The notes: generated from the sequence alone by a model not told the origin. A stretch of DNA of 60,192 bases from Mucilaginibacter sp. L294 (GCF_001636615.1 NZ_LGEK01000022.1:1-60192), one strand, 5' to 3'. Numbered from the stretch's first letter, positions 16,923 through 25,881 are shown. A program made the numbers and translations.

Positions 16923-17414
16923 TTAGTGGCCTGCAGCGCTCATGTTTTGCTGCAATTGCCGGGTAGAAAGTTTACAATCATCTAATAATTTGCTGATACG
17001 CCTTATATCGCCATAGTTTCCCCTCAGCTCTCGCTTGTCATAAAAAAGGCCTTCGGGTACTTTAGAAGCATATATAAAGCATTTGTAACGGGTATCATAA
17101 GGCCTGCTATTGTAGTAAGAGCGTATAGCCGTTATTGAATTTTTAATGTCGTTCTCTAAAAAAAGTGCCTGTACATCCGGGTTAAATTTCACAATGCGAG
17201 AGTACGTAGTATCTACCGAGGGAATTGCCTCTGCAACCATACCTTCAAAGCGGTCTTCTTCGGTTATACGTTTGGCAAACTCTTCTTTAGATATATTGCT
17301 GCTATCCTGGTAATTATAAAATATGGCTGTACATAATACCCCTGCGGTAAACAGGAATAATGCCATAAAGAATAAAAATTTCTCACGCTTTTCTTTTATA
17401 CTAAACTTCATCAT
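16923..17414 (-). CDS. tssO: T6SSiii membrane protein TssO
   Basis: The 163-residue protein has a short basic N-terminus (KFSIKEKREKFLFFMAL) leading into one TM (about 14-33) and a periplasmic region of about 130 residues (EEFAKRITEEDRFEGMV..., YYNSRPYDTRYKCFIYASK). The N-terminal KEKREKFLFF pattern matches the TssO family. It starts 5 bases after the tssQ stop and is followed by tssP. The O/Q naming of this gene and its neighbour relies on that pattern and on gene order, so it could be swapped. Confidence 0.8.
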   Translation of the reverse strand: MMKFSIKEKREKFLFFMALFLFTAGVLCTAIFYNYQDSSNISKEEFAKRITEEDRFEGMVAEAIPSVDTTYSRIVKFNPDVQALFLENDIKNSITAIRSYYNSRPYDTRYKCFIYASKVPEGLFYDKRELRGNYGDIRRISKLLDDCKLSTRQLQQNMSAAGH

Positions 17415-17419
17415 AGGTG

Positions 17420-17938
17420 TTAGCGGCCAAATCGTCCTTTAATTCTGTTAACTGCACTGGTGTTTGTTTTGTTACACGCCGCCAGTTGCGAGCGCAGGCT
17501 CTCTATCTGAAAACGGGTAGTGAACAACGAATCTTTAATATTTGCGGCAACGGAGATATTGTCGCTTAGTTTTTTGTAAAGTTCAAAGCTTTTTAAACTG
17601 GTAGCATTTTCCTGTAATTTTGCCTGTATCTTAAGGTTTGCCTCCTGTATATCATTAAGCAATAAGCCCTGGTTATTCAGCTCTTCGGAATTCATTTTGG
17701 TAAACTGCGATAGCTGTTGCATACGCTGCAAAATAAGATCGAAGTTATTATTGATCTCGTTACGCACAGCCACCATCTTGTCAGACTCCTTCACCCTTTG
17801 GTTAAGCAGCACCGCCTCATGGTTGGTGGTAAAAAAGAAAAAGAATACGATGAGGATTGTAAAAGCTACAACGGTAATAAAATACAGGATGAAATTGACG
17901 TAGGACCGGCGGAGATCATTGTTGTTAACTGGCTTCAT
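17420..17938 (-). CDS. tssQ: T6SSiii membrane protein TssQ
   Basis: The 172-residue bitopic protein has a TM at about 12-36 (YVNFILYFITVVAFTILIVFFFFF) and a periplasmic coiled-coil stretch (KMVAVRNEINNNFDLILQRMQQLSQ and onwards). It is the first gene of the minus-strand T6SS transcript and stands before tssO, tssP and tssR, the Q position in the N-Q-O-P-R complex. The divergent tssE gene starts 210 bp away. The assignment to TssQ rather than TssO is by synteny. Confidence 0.75.
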   Translation of the reverse strand: MKPVNNNDLRRSYVNFILYFITVVAFTILIVFFFFFTTNHEAVLLNQRVKESDKMVAVRNEINNNFDLILQRMQQLSQFTKMNSEELNNQGLLLNDIQEANLKIQAKLQENATSLKSFELYKKLSDNISVAANIKDSLFTTRFQIESLRSQLAACNKTNTSAVNRIKGRFGR

Positions 17939-18147
17939 TAATATGTATCAATAAACGGTTTAGTAAATTATATCACCCAGCACCATCCGGTTATTATTGA
18001 GGAAAAATAACACCCGGATCAGTTGTTTAATCCATCTCTGAATCAACAACTTTTCAACCTACACGAATATTCATACAACTATTTAAGAAAACTTTTGTTT
18101 ACAGTTAGTACAAAATAAACTCACAGTTATAAATATTGACTAAAAGC
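17939..18147. promoter_or_regulatory. Divergent intergenic region between tssQ and tssE
   Basis: The 209 bp between the two outward-reading T6SS arms must contain promoters for both. The segment is A/T-rich. CAAAATAA at 18111-18118 is one base off a minus-strand -7 box, and CTTTTG at 18092-18097 resembles part of a plus-strand element. No full TAnnTTTG pair was found, so an alternative sigma factor or activator may be needed. Specific sites are not assigned. Confidence 0.5.
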
Positions 18148-18582
18148 ATGGCAAGTCCGCTTTATAAAAAACCTTTCCGCCTTAACCAGATTTTTCAGGG
18201 TCAAGACCTTGAAAAGCAAGATGTTGGGGCATCAATTTCACAATATATCGAGCTGATAATTTTCACCAGGTATGGCGAACACCGCTACAAGCCCGATTTC
18301 GGCTGCGAGATATGGGACCTTGATTTTGAGCTGATAATCAGCGAAAGCATGTGGGAAGAGAAGTTGAGGCAGTCGCTTTTGCGCTCGATAAAGCAATACG
18401 AACAACGAATTTATGATGTGCAGCTTGATGTTCGCATCAAAGAAGTGAACAAGTTTTACCCGCTAAGAAACGTGAGCGAGATAAAGAAAAGGGTTGAAAT
18501 TGTGGTAAGCGGCAAAATGCAGCAAACCGGCGAAAACTATACATTCTCAACATCGTTATACCTAAGTCCCTTATCAGCCTAA
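18148..18582 (+). CDS. tssE: T6SS baseplate protein TssE (gp25-like)
   Basis: The 144-residue protein starts at the ATG at 18148 (an in-frame TTG at 18136 is less likely). The gp25/lysozyme-like baseplate signature is present: SISQYIELIIFTRYGEHRYKPDFGCEIWDLDFE, then REKL-type and RIYDVQLDVRIKEV segments and a C-terminal strand. It forms baseplate wedges and is followed 7 bases later by tssF. Confidence 0.9.
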   Translation: MASPLYKKPFRLNQIFQGQDLEKQDVGASISQYIELIIFTRYGEHRYKPDFGCEIWDLDFELIISESMWEEKLRQSLLRSIKQYEQRIYDVQLDVRIKEVNKFYPLRNVSEIKKRVEIVVSGKMQQTGENYTFSTSLYLSPLSA

Positions 18583-18589
18583 GTAATAT

Positions 18590-20440
18590 ATGAGCAACAT
18601 TTTTTTTAACAGTAAAGAGGATATTCGTACACGCATGCTACGCAATGCCATGGATTATTGGGGTACAACCAATATTAATGATATTGACCCCATGGTTAAG
18701 CTTTTAATTGAAGCATTAAGTAGCGAACTTTTTAATGTATCAAACGATGTAAAAAACCTGGAAAACCGGGTGCTCAGCAAAATATCGCGCATACTGGCTT
18801 CAGATTATTTAACCTCGGCCTTGCCGGCACATGCCGTGATCAAAGCCCAGCCAATTGAGGCTAAAGAAACCGTTAACGTTAATAATCACTTTATTTATAA
18901 AAGGCCCGCTACTAAAGAAAATACAAAGGCAGAAGAGTTGCAGGTGTTTTTTTCGCCGGCAGGCGAACTGGAACTTTTTAACGCCACTATACGCTACACA
19001 GCTAATGGCCGTAACATATATGAAAACGATGAGGCCATGCATAAAAACACCGTGCTTACCGCCGCATCAGATCTGAATAACGAGCCTAACACCCTCTGGT
19101 TGGGTATAGATTGCGCTCCCACCCTAAATAATTTACAAAACATGGCCTTCTTTTTTGAATGGCCGGAGTATTCTGCCAATAATGATTTTTACAAATTATT
19201 ATCCGTAGTAAAGTGTTTTAGCGGCAGCACTGAACTGCAAACGCAACCCGGCCTTATTTATAAAGAAGATGTAGAAGCAGGTAACAGACCCGTTTTTTAC
19301 GAGCAAAATGTAATTAACCTGATAACCCGTGATATTAAGGACTATTATACTAACCGATTTATATCGTTAACAGATAGCGCACTGGTAGATATAAGTAGTA
19401 AGAAACAAGCTTTCCCCGAAGAATTTGCAAACCAGTTTAATATAAACGACCTGTCACAACTCAAACCATGTGTTTGGCTAAAATTATCTTTTCCGGCCGC
19501 CATATCGCCCGCTGTGATAGATGAGTTGCAGGTATCAGTAAATTGCTTCCCGGCGATAAACAGGCGGCGGCACGAACAAAAATACAGGCTAAGGGAGGTG
19601 AATAACATCATCCCGATAAAGGTATCAGCCAACGACCATTTTTTATCAGTAAAAGAATTGTATGACGACCGCAGCGTGTACTACAGCGAGATACCATACA
19701 CACAAGCCACCCAAAGTTTTGAAGGTAGTTACACCATCCGCAACGGTGGTGCCGAGCGTTTTGATCCGCGCAATGCGCAGCAATTGATAGAGTACCTGTT
19801 TGAGTTACTGCGCGATGAAAAAGCCGCCTTTGCAAGCTACGGCAGCGACTTCTTAAATAACATCCTGAAAACGCTTGAACAAAACCTTGCGCTGATAGAA
19901 AAGAAATCAAAACTGGCAGAAACCGGCAGCGAATTAAACAATTACCTTATTGTAAAGCCAGGTACAAAGGCAAGCATGCTGTACCTGCAATATTGGACCA
20001 CCCTTGCGGATAATGCCAACCACATCCGCCGCGGTTCGCCCCTTGTACAATTTGAAAACATAAAAATAAAGGCCGAAAGCCTGCGCCTGATGACCGGCAC
20101 ACTTGGTGGCCGCAACAGTTTGGGCGCAACCGAACGTATACAAGCTTACAAATATGGCCTCACCACAAAGGATAGGATTGTTACACAAGCAGACTTGGTA
20201 AGCTATTGCTTTTACGAGCTTGGCAATAAAATAACCAACGTAAAAATTGGCAAAGGTATTATGGTATCTGCAAACCCTAAGGAAGGGTTCAAAAAAACGG
20301 TGGATATATTTTTAGAGCCCGCCGCTAATCTGCAACTGGCAACAGATGATTGGGATACCTTGCTAACGCTCCTAAAATCTAAACTTACCAGCCGCAGCGT
20401 AATGAATGCTAATTACAGGTTATTTATTGGTGCCAATTAA
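18590..20440 (+). CDS. tssF: T6SS baseplate protein TssF
   Basis: The 616-residue protein starts MSNIFFNSKEDIRTRMLRNAMDYWG and contains DPMVKLLIEALSSELFNVSNDV and LTSALPAHAVIKAQP, which parallel the TssF/VasA opening. The C-terminal half includes GTLGGRNSLGATERIQAYKYGLTTKDRIVTQADL and is baseplate-like. It partners TssE, TssG and TssK in the wedge. It is co-transcribed with tssE, and its stop overlaps the stop of the inverted tssG in the palindrome TTAA. Confidence 0.9.
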   Translation: MSNIFFNSKEDIRTRMLRNAMDYWGTTNINDIDPMVKLLIEALSSELFNVSNDVKNLENRVLSKISRILASDYLTSALPAHAVIKAQPIEAKETVNVNNHFIYKRPATKENTKAEELQVFFSPAGELELFNATIRYTANGRNIYENDEAMHKNTVLTAASDLNNEPNTLWLGIDCAPTLNNLQNMAFFFEWPEYSANNDFYKLLSVVKCFSGSTELQTQPGLIYKEDVEAGNRPVFYEQNVINLITRDIKDYYTNRFISLTDSALVDISSKKQAFPEEFANQFNINDLSQLKPCVWLKLSFPAAISPAVIDELQVSVNCFPAINRRRHEQKYRLREVNNIIPIKVSANDHFLSVKELYDDRSVYYSEIPYTQATQSFEGSYTIRNGGAERFDPRNAQQLIEYLFELLRDEKAAFASYGSDFLNNILKTLEQNLALIEKKSKLAETGSELNNYLIVKPGTKASMLYLQYWTTLADNANHIRRGSPLVQFENIKIKAESLRLMTGTLGGRNSLGATERIQAYKYGLTTKDRIVTQADLVSYCFYELGNKITNVKIGKGIMVSANPKEGFKKTVDIFLEPAANLQLATDDWDTLLTLLKSKLTSRSVMNANYRLFIGAN

Positions 20441-21375
20441 ACGCCAAGGTAGGTTGTAAACCCAAGGCAAGCATTCTCGTCGCCAAAGCCCAGTACCATT
20501 TTCTGGTCATCGGGGCCAACAAGGTAATTGGTGTTAACGGTTGTTGATAAGGGAATAAAATAAGATAACAGTACATCAAGCGCCTCTGCCGACTGTGTGC
20601 CCGGTAAAAAGGATAGCATTTGCGTGGCGGTTAACGGGCCAATATTGATAATCAATTCTTCTTCCTCCTCGCTAACCAGCCCGGCAATAAAATTTACGCC
20701 TAATACGCCTGTGCCAAGTTTGGTTTCTAATTCCTGCACCTCTTTTGATGGCGTTGTGCTGGTGCTTAATTGGTATTGCAGATCAATACCAACCTTAAAC
20801 ATGATGCTAAGTATATCGCTAATAAAGGGCAGGTTGTTACGTTGCTCATGTATAACAGGTAATACGTGCATCAGTATCACCATCTGCTCATTATTGAAAC
20901 ACTTAAACTCTTCCCATTCCTTTAAAAAAATATTAACCAGCTCGTGATAGGTGCTTTTTTTGTCGAGCCTGCTTTCGTACAGCTCAACAATGGTGCGTAT
21001 GTGATACAGTTCGGCTTCTAAGGGTGCAAAAAAAGCGCGGGCTTGCTTCTCTTCTTCGCGGCGGATGTTAATGTCTTTGATCATCGCCTGCTCGGTGATC
21101 ATTACGCTTGATGCCGGCGGCTGGTGAAATAACCCCTCGGGCAGCATATCGTAAAGGCCCTCCCTATTAATCCGTATAGCCAGCATCTCGCGATTGCGAT
21201 AAACAGAAGTGTAGTTTATCACCTCGTTAATTTCTTTAGCGTAGGCGCGCTGCTGGGGGCCTACAGGCAAAATAATAATACCATCGGCACTAACAAGTCC
21301 CTGCTCAATAAGCTCGGCGGCAAGTGTTACTGCCTTGTAATCTGTATCAAGTTGGTTTGGTTGTTTTATTATCAT
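20437..21375 (-). CDS. tssG: T6SS baseplate protein TssG
   Basis: The 312-residue protein starts at the ATG at 21375 (MIIKQPNQLDTDYKAVTLAAELIEQG); the in-frame TTG at 21417 would add an unlikely extension. Segments YSVYRNREMLAIR-like, IRTIVELYESRLDKK, NNLPFISDILSIMFKVGIDL and TATQMLSFLPGT fit the divergent subtype-iii TssG. The gene is convergent with tssF, with which it shares four bases at the stops, and divergent from tssN, so it is transcribed apart from the rest of the baseplate genes. Confidence 0.8.
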   Translation of the reverse strand: MIIKQPNQLDTDYKAVTLAAELIEQGLVSADGIIILPVGPQQRAYAKEINEVINYTSVYRNREMLAIRINREGLYDMLPEGLFHQPPASSVMITEQAMIKDINIRREEEKQARAFFAPLEAELYHIRTIVELYESRLDKKSTYHELVNIFLKEWEEFKCFNNEQMVILMHVLPVIHEQRNNLPFISDILSIMFKVGIDLQYQLSTSTTPSKEVQELETKLGTGVLGVNFIAGLVSEEEEELIINIGPLTATQMLSFLPGTQSAEALDVLLSYFIPLSTTVNTNYLVGPDDQKMVLGFGDENACLGFTTYLGV

Positions 21376-21491
21376 TTTTGAATGATTTTCTATCGCTTTA
21401 TAAAACAATAACCCCAATTAATGGTAATTGATTAGAGAAAGTTCACTTTTATTTTTAGAACTAATTTTTTGATACCGAACCTATAACTTTT

Positions 21492-22385
21492 ATGGACGTA
21501 AAATCCTTTTTTATCCGTTACCTCCTATTCCCGGTAATTTTTGTGATCGCTACCGCCATCATGACCATTATCAACAAAAAGAATAAGCTATTAAACAACA
21601 AAAAACTTATTGTAATACTTTTACTTACGGGCATTGTATTAGGGTTGCCCGGTTTATTGGGTTTCCTGGATATGCAGTTTATGCCCTGGGGGTACATTAT
21701 TTGCCAGCTATATTATTTAACAGCCGGGGTTTTATTTGTGTGGATGGCGGGCATCTATTATGAAAAAGAACTGCTTGAACGCCGCGGCTTTTTTTTTATA
21801 TGCAGCCTTATATCATGCCTTTTAGGCATCTTCCTGTTTAAGCTTGGGTTCGATTGGCTTAATAACCTGCATTACGGTTTATGGGCTTCTACATCCGTAT
21901 TTGTGTTTTTATTACCGGTATTGTTTTGGTGGGCTTATATTGCTTTCCTGAACATCCCGCTAGAGATTTACAAAGTATGGCAATACCCGGCAGTGCCTGC
22001 CGATATCAGCATGGAACACCTTGATTTTAACCGCTTACTGGTGTTAGAGGTTAATCTTTACAAAAATACCGACGATGCCGAACCGCTTAAGGTAAAAGCA
22101 AAGGCGCCACGCAATATGAACTTTGGCCTGTGGTTCCAAAAATTTATTGATGATTATAATTTGAAATTCCCCGATAATCCTATTCAATATCAGCACGGAA
22201 AAAACCATAGTTATAAATGGATCTTTTACATCAAACCGTCGTTTTTTAAACAAAGGCATTTTATTGACCCAGACATGGATATTGAGCAAAACAACATCAC
22301 AGAAACGTATGCCATTTTCGCAAAACGTGTATCTGAAGTTGTAGCAGAGCCCGACCGTGTTGGCGATAAAGCTGTTTATTTATAA
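21492..22385 (+). CDS. tssN: T6SSiii inner-membrane protein TssN
   Basis: The 297-residue protein has about five TM segments in the first 160 residues (near 8-26, 40-58, 64-86, 99-118 and 130-152) and a soluble cytosolic C-terminal domain (EHLDFNRLLVLEVNLYKNTDDAEPLKVKAKAP..., KWIFYIKPSFFKQRHFIDPD). This layout is typical of TssN, the polytopic partner of TssQOPR. It is divergent from tssG and followed by tssK after 18 bp. Confidence 0.9.
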   Translation: MDVKSFFIRYLLFPVIFVIATAIMTIINKKNKLLNNKKLIVILLLTGIVLGLPGLLGFLDMQFMPWGYIICQLYYLTAGVLFVWMAGIYYEKELLERRGFFFICSLISCLLGIFLFKLGFDWLNNLHYGLWASTSVFVFLLPVLFWWAYIAFLNIPLEIYKVWQYPAVPADISMEHLDFNRLLVLEVNLYKNTDDAEPLKVKAKAPRNMNFGLWFQKFIDDYNLKFPDNPIQYQHGKNHSYKWIFYIKPSFFKQRHFIDPDMDIEQNNITETYAIFAKRVSEVVAEPDRVGDKAVYL

Positions 22386-22403
22386 TCCAAAAACAAGTAC
22401 ATT

Positions 22404-23549
22404 ATGTATATACCACAAAAATATAGATCAGTTAACTGGGTTGATGGGATGAAAATTTCCAGCGGGCATTTTGTACAAACTGATAACTTTATACAAGACG
22501 CTGTAAGAGATAGTAATTCTATCATGTTAAACAGCAATAATTTTGGATTGCTGGCCCCTTTTAACGGCGAAAACACATCACTTGATATTCAGATAACCGA
22601 ACGGGCATCAAACCATATACAGGTTAAAATAAGGCAATGCAACGCTATAACATCCGAAGGTTACCGCATCCATATCTCTCCCGGTATGCTTGGGCAGGAA
22701 CTGGAGTTTAATCACTACTTTAACCAGGAGCCACTTACTGATGCTATAGAGACTTTTTTTATCATACTAACCGTTAACCCGCACGAACGCGTAGCTGTTG
22801 GCAAACCCGATGCAGAAGAGACCCCGCTTAGGTACCCGGAGGTTGACAGCTTTTACGGCATTACCATATTGCCTGCCGCCCAGATAAACGCTAAGAATAA
22901 CCATTACCTTGAAGTTGGAAAACTTAACCGCAGCGCATCGGGTATCCAATTAGTAACAGATTATATCCCCCCCTGCGCGGCCATATTAAGCCACCCGGAT
23001 TTGGTTAGGTATTATGAAACCTTTAGCAACCAGTTGAATGAGTTTCAACTATTGTCGTTCCGTATCATAGATAAAATAACTTCAAAAGATACCATATCGC
23101 CCATAGGCCGAAACGTTAAGTTGCTTTGCGATAAAATGCTGGATTACACTGCCCGCATTTATTTTTCGTACCGTAATGTAGCATTCCAGCAACCACCATT
23201 GGTGCTTGTAGGCTATTTTTCAGAAATGGCACACATATTCTTCAGCACGGTTAAAAGTATTGCCGGTACCGAGCGGGAAGAATTGCTTAAATATTTTTAC
23301 GAGTGGAAAGACGTAACGCCCGGCAATTTTGAAGAACTACTGGCACGGTTGATAGAGGTGGTTTACAATCATCACGATATCCGTTCGTCCATGATTAATG
23401 TTGATGAGTTTTTGAGGGTAATTATTGCCCTATGGAACAAGCTAAGCACACTTGAATACATTGGCCAACGTAAAGAAAACATTGTAGTTGCCGAGCAGCA
23501 AATTGTACAAACAGTACAATCCAAACGTACCTGGACGCTGCTTGATTAA
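22404..23549 (+). CDS. tssK: T6SS baseplate protein TssK
   Basis: The 381-residue protein begins with the TssK signature around KYRSVNWVDGMKISSGHFVQTDNFIQDAVRDS (compare W.eGm.L..qHF...). A central beta region and a C-terminal bundle (FYEWKDVTPGNFEELLARLIEV...) follow. TssK links the baseplate to the membrane complex. It is the last T6SS gene on the right, and a gene-free repeat-rich segment follows. Confidence 0.9.
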   Translation: MYIPQKYRSVNWVDGMKISSGHFVQTDNFIQDAVRDSNSIMLNSNNFGLLAPFNGENTSLDIQITERASNHIQVKIRQCNAITSEGYRIHISPGMLGQELEFNHYFNQEPLTDAIETFFIILTVNPHERVAVGKPDAEETPLRYPEVDSFYGITILPAAQINAKNNHYLEVGKLNRSASGIQLVTDYIPPCAAILSHPDLVRYYETFSNQLNEFQLLSFRIIDKITSKDTISPIGRNVKLLCDKMLDYTARIYFSYRNVAFQQPPLVLVGYFSEMAHIFFSTVKSIAGTEREELLKYFYEWKDVTPGNFEELLARLIEVVYNHHDIRSSMINVDEFLRVIIALWNKLSTLEYIGQRKENIVVAEQQIVQTVQSKRTWTLLD

Positions 23550-23600
23550 GGGTTGGTAGGTATTAATAATAATTGAATTAAACAGCGTTTGCAGCTTGTT

Positions 23601-23642
23601 CTGTTCCACTGAAAAATGGAACAAACGGAACAAGTGGAACAG
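23601..23642. repeat. Inverted repeat with GGAACA motifs
   Basis: CTGTTCCACT (23601-23610) and AGTGGAACAG (23633-23642) are perfect 10-base inverted arms. The 22-base spacer contains two further GGAACA copies, so alternative pairings are possible. Confidence 0.85.
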
Positions 23643-23664
23643 CACTGATAATGAGCACATTAAC

Positions 23665-23684
23665 ACTGACAACATCTTGTCAGT
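23665..23684. repeat. 8-bp stem hairpin
   Basis: ACTGACAA (23665-23672) and TTGTCAGT (23677-23684) pair perfectly around a CATC loop. No U-run follows on either strand. Confidence 0.8.
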
Positions 23685-23744
23685 ACCTAAACAAAAGCTT
23701 CACAATTATGATTCAATCAACTCACTATCAACAAGTTATAAAAA

Positions 23745-23787
23745 TCTAATTTTGTTCCATTTTTTAAGAAAATGGAACAAAATTAGA
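23745..23787. repeat. Perfect 19-bp inverted repeat
   Basis: The arm at 23745-23763 (TCTAATTTTGTTCCATTTT) is the exact reverse complement of 23769-23787, separated by TTAAG. The arms contain one TGTTCC/GGAACA pair. In transcript form this would be a very stable hairpin, but it is not followed by a U-run. Confidence 0.9.
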
Positions 23788-23809
23788 CAAGGAAAATTGC
23801 GAAAAAAAA

Positions 23810-23862
23810 CGACTTTTTTTGACTTTAGTTCGACTTTTTTCGACCTTAGTTCGACCTTTTCA
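23810..23862. repeat. Tandem 21-bp repeat, GACYTT every 10-11 bp
   Basis: Two 21-base units (23810-23830, 23831-23851) and a partial third (23852-23862) place GACTTT/GACCTT at 23811, 23821, 23832, 23842 and 23853. The spacings 10, 11, 10, 11 match one helical turn each, and each motif is followed by T-rich sequence. Confidence 0.85.
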
Positions 23863-23978
23863 GGTAGAAAAACACAAAAAAAGAGAATTGGTTAATCCAG
23901 ATTACAACATTGATATTCAATTATTTATTACTTTAACGCCTGTTCCGTTTTGTTCCGAAATGAACAATGCTTTTTGGC

Positions 23979-25868
23979 TTAATTGATATACTCCCAGGCG
24001 CTTTGGTAGCCGCCAATCTGCTCTGCGTAACTCATCATATCGGCATAAAAAGACAAGCGGGTAATGGTCGCGCTATCGCCAATGATCACCAACTTTTTAC
24101 GTGCCCGGGTCATGGCTACGTTCATCCTGCGGATATCGGCCAGGAAACCGATCACACCATCGGGGTTGCTGCGCGTCATGCTGATGTACACCACATCCCG
24201 CTCCTGCCCCTGGAAACTATCGATGGTATTGATCGAGATCTGAGCGGCATGCGGCAATAAGGCAGATGCCTCAAATAACTCCTTCAAGATCCGGATCTGG
24301 CTTTTATAGGGCGATATAATAGCAACAGATGGGAAAGGTAATCCTTTAGCCTCAATGCTATCAGCCAGTTGCTGCAAATGCTTTAACAGGAATACCGCTT
24401 CGTCTAGGTTGACAGAACTTGTGCCATCAGGTTTTTCATCAAAGCCGCACCCGGCGGTATCTACAAAACTCATCGGCAAATCATCCTCAAAAAGTAAATG
24501 TTTGGCTACCGAGGTATTTGCCTTTAAGTGGTTACCATAAAACTCTTTTGAAGAGAAGCCCATAATAGCTTCGTTCATGCGGTATTGTTCATCCAGCAGT
24601 GTAACCGCGTTAGGATGCTGGATGGCGCATTTTTCTAAAAGCGTAGTGCTCAAACCGTTGTTTGCAGCTTTAGCCGATTTGATGGTTGGCGGCAACTGGA
24701 AATGATCGCCCGCCATAATCAGTTTCTGCGCTTTTAATATCGGGATCCAGCAAGCGGGTTCAAGCGCCTGGCCGGCCTCATCAATCACAACGGTATTAAA
24801 CTTAATATCGCGAACGGTATAGTGGTTACTGCCTACCAGTGTTGCCGTGATCACCTGCGCCTTGGCTACCAGGTCATCTATAATAAACTGCTCTATCTTG
24901 CCCACATCTTTTATCATGCGGTGCGCTTCATCAAACAGGGCCTTGCGCTGGTCGCGTTCGGCCTTGCCAAAGCTGCGTTTATATTTGCGCGCCATATCCT
25001 TATACCCGGCGGCCTGTTTTTTTAGCTGTTTAATATCTTTGGTATAGGTATGCGCCGCCATTTTGCTATCCAGCGTAAGCGACATCAGCCGCTCTGATAC
25101 CTTCGATGGGTTACCAACGCGAAGCACATTTAAACCTTCATTCGCCAGCTTCTCGCTCAACAGATCAACCGCGGTGTTACTTGGCGCTACCACAAGTACC
25201 TGTTTGCCATCCTGCTTAATAAGGCGTTTAATGGCCTGCACAATGGTGGTGGTTTTACCGGTGCCGGGAGGGCCATGTACAATAGCCACATCCTGCGCAG
25301 CAAGTACCTTTTGCGCTGCCGAATACTGAGATGGGTTTAATCCATCGATCGGCGCCTCGTATATTTCGCTGAACGACGGTTCGGTTTGCCCGGTTAAAAC
25401 CCGGATCAGTTTACCCTCTGGTTTATCCAACAATGCCGACGCCTGTTTAAGGGCGTTCTGCATTTCATCATAACTGTTATTGTCAAAAAGCAATTCGATG
25501 CCCAGTTTGCCGTTGCGTGCCCAGTCGGGCAGTTCATCGGTAAAAAGGGTTATTTTAAGCCGGTCGCTGCCTGCGTAGGCAATAGTTCCTTCCACACGGT
25601 CGGTTCCGGCATCGTGGTTAGAGAACAGCACCGCGGGTGCGCCAAATTTAAACTGGTGTGATACATCTTTATTAGTGGTACGCTCAACTTCAACCGTGAG
25701 GTAATCGCCACGGCTTGGCTCTGACCCGCGAATGGCGATTGGGTACCAGGTGATGCCTGCCGAGCGCCTGTCTGTAACTGATGTTGTTTGCGTGAGTTTT
25801 AAGTACGATTCCCGGTCTTCGTCGCGTTCGGTTTTAAGCAGCGAGAGCAGGTTTTTAAAATAGTCCAT
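23979..25868 (-). CDS. Superfamily 1 Upf1/IGHMBP2-like DNA/RNA helicase
   Basis: The 629-residue protein has an N-terminal OB-like region, then helicase motifs: Q-motif region LNPSQYSAAQKVL, Walker A GPPGTGKTTT (about 199-208), motif II VVIDEAGQALEP, motif III GDHFQLPPT, then LDEQYRMNEAIM, and motifs V/VI IDSFQGQERDVVYISMTRS and RRMNVAMTRARKKLVIIGD. These define the Upf1-like SF1B family. Its function in bacteria is poorly defined. It is transcribed away from the phosphoesterase gene and has no visible link to the T6SS. Confidence 0.92.
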   Translation of the reverse strand: MDYFKNLLSLLKTERDEDRESYLKLTQTTSVTDRRSAGITWYPIAIRGSEPSRGDYLTVEVERTTNKDVSHQFKFGAPAVLFSNHDAGTDRVEGTIAYAGSDRLKITLFTDELPDWARNGKLGIELLFDNNSYDEMQNALKQASALLDKPEGKLIRVLTGQTEPSFSEIYEAPIDGLNPSQYSAAQKVLAAQDVAIVHGPPGTGKTTTIVQAIKRLIKQDGKQVLVVAPSNTAVDLLSEKLANEGLNVLRVGNPSKVSERLMSLTLDSKMAAHTYTKDIKQLKKQAAGYKDMARKYKRSFGKAERDQRKALFDEAHRMIKDVGKIEQFIIDDLVAKAQVITATLVGSNHYTVRDIKFNTVVIDEAGQALEPACWIPILKAQKLIMAGDHFQLPPTIKSAKAANNGLSTTLLEKCAIQHPNAVTLLDEQYRMNEAIMGFSSKEFYGNHLKANTSVAKHLLFEDDLPMSFVDTAGCGFDEKPDGTSSVNLDEAVFLLKHLQQLADSIEAKGLPFPSVAIISPYKSQIRILKELFEASALLPHAAQISINTIDSFQGQERDVVYISMTRSNPDGVIGFLADIRRMNVAMTRARKKLVIIGDSATITRLSFYADMMSYAEQIGGYQSAWEYIN

Positions 25869-25873
25869 TGCTG

Positions 25874-25881
25874 CAAAGGTA
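25874..25881 (-). promoter_or_regulatory. -7 element of the helicase gene, near-leaderless
   Basis: On the minus strand, TACCTTTG (25881-25874) matches TAnnTTTG exactly and ends 5 bases before the ATG at 25868. With the usual spacing, transcription would start at or near the start codon. No clear TTG element was found at the expected distance. Confidence 0.5.

Larger units (their letters stand above)
23550..23978. other. 429-bp gene-free, structure-rich segment at the right border of the T6SS island
   Basis: No credible gene lies here; open frames are low-complexity. The segment holds three inverted repeats (23601-23642, 23665-23684, 23745-23787), eight TGTTCC or GGAACA hexamers (starts 23602, 23618, 23627, 23636, 23753, 23774, 23941, 23951) and a phased GACYTT array (23810-23862). 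No U-run follows any of the stems, so ordinary terminators are not supported. The function is unknown. Confidence 0.8.

Noticed and set aside
1622..23549. Contractile phage tail or extracellular contractile injection system
   Set aside because: ClpV, TssK, TssN and TssO/P/Q/R are present and no phage capsid or tail-fibre genes are seen. Lack of TssJLM is expected for T6SS subtype iii.
23810..23862. CRISPR array
   Set aside because: Units are 21 bases with no spacers and there are no cas genes.
23596..23895. 99-codon plus-strand open frame
   Set aside because: It is built from the hairpins and the phased repeat (low complexity, TFFDFSST/TFFDLSST) and has no gene-like composition.
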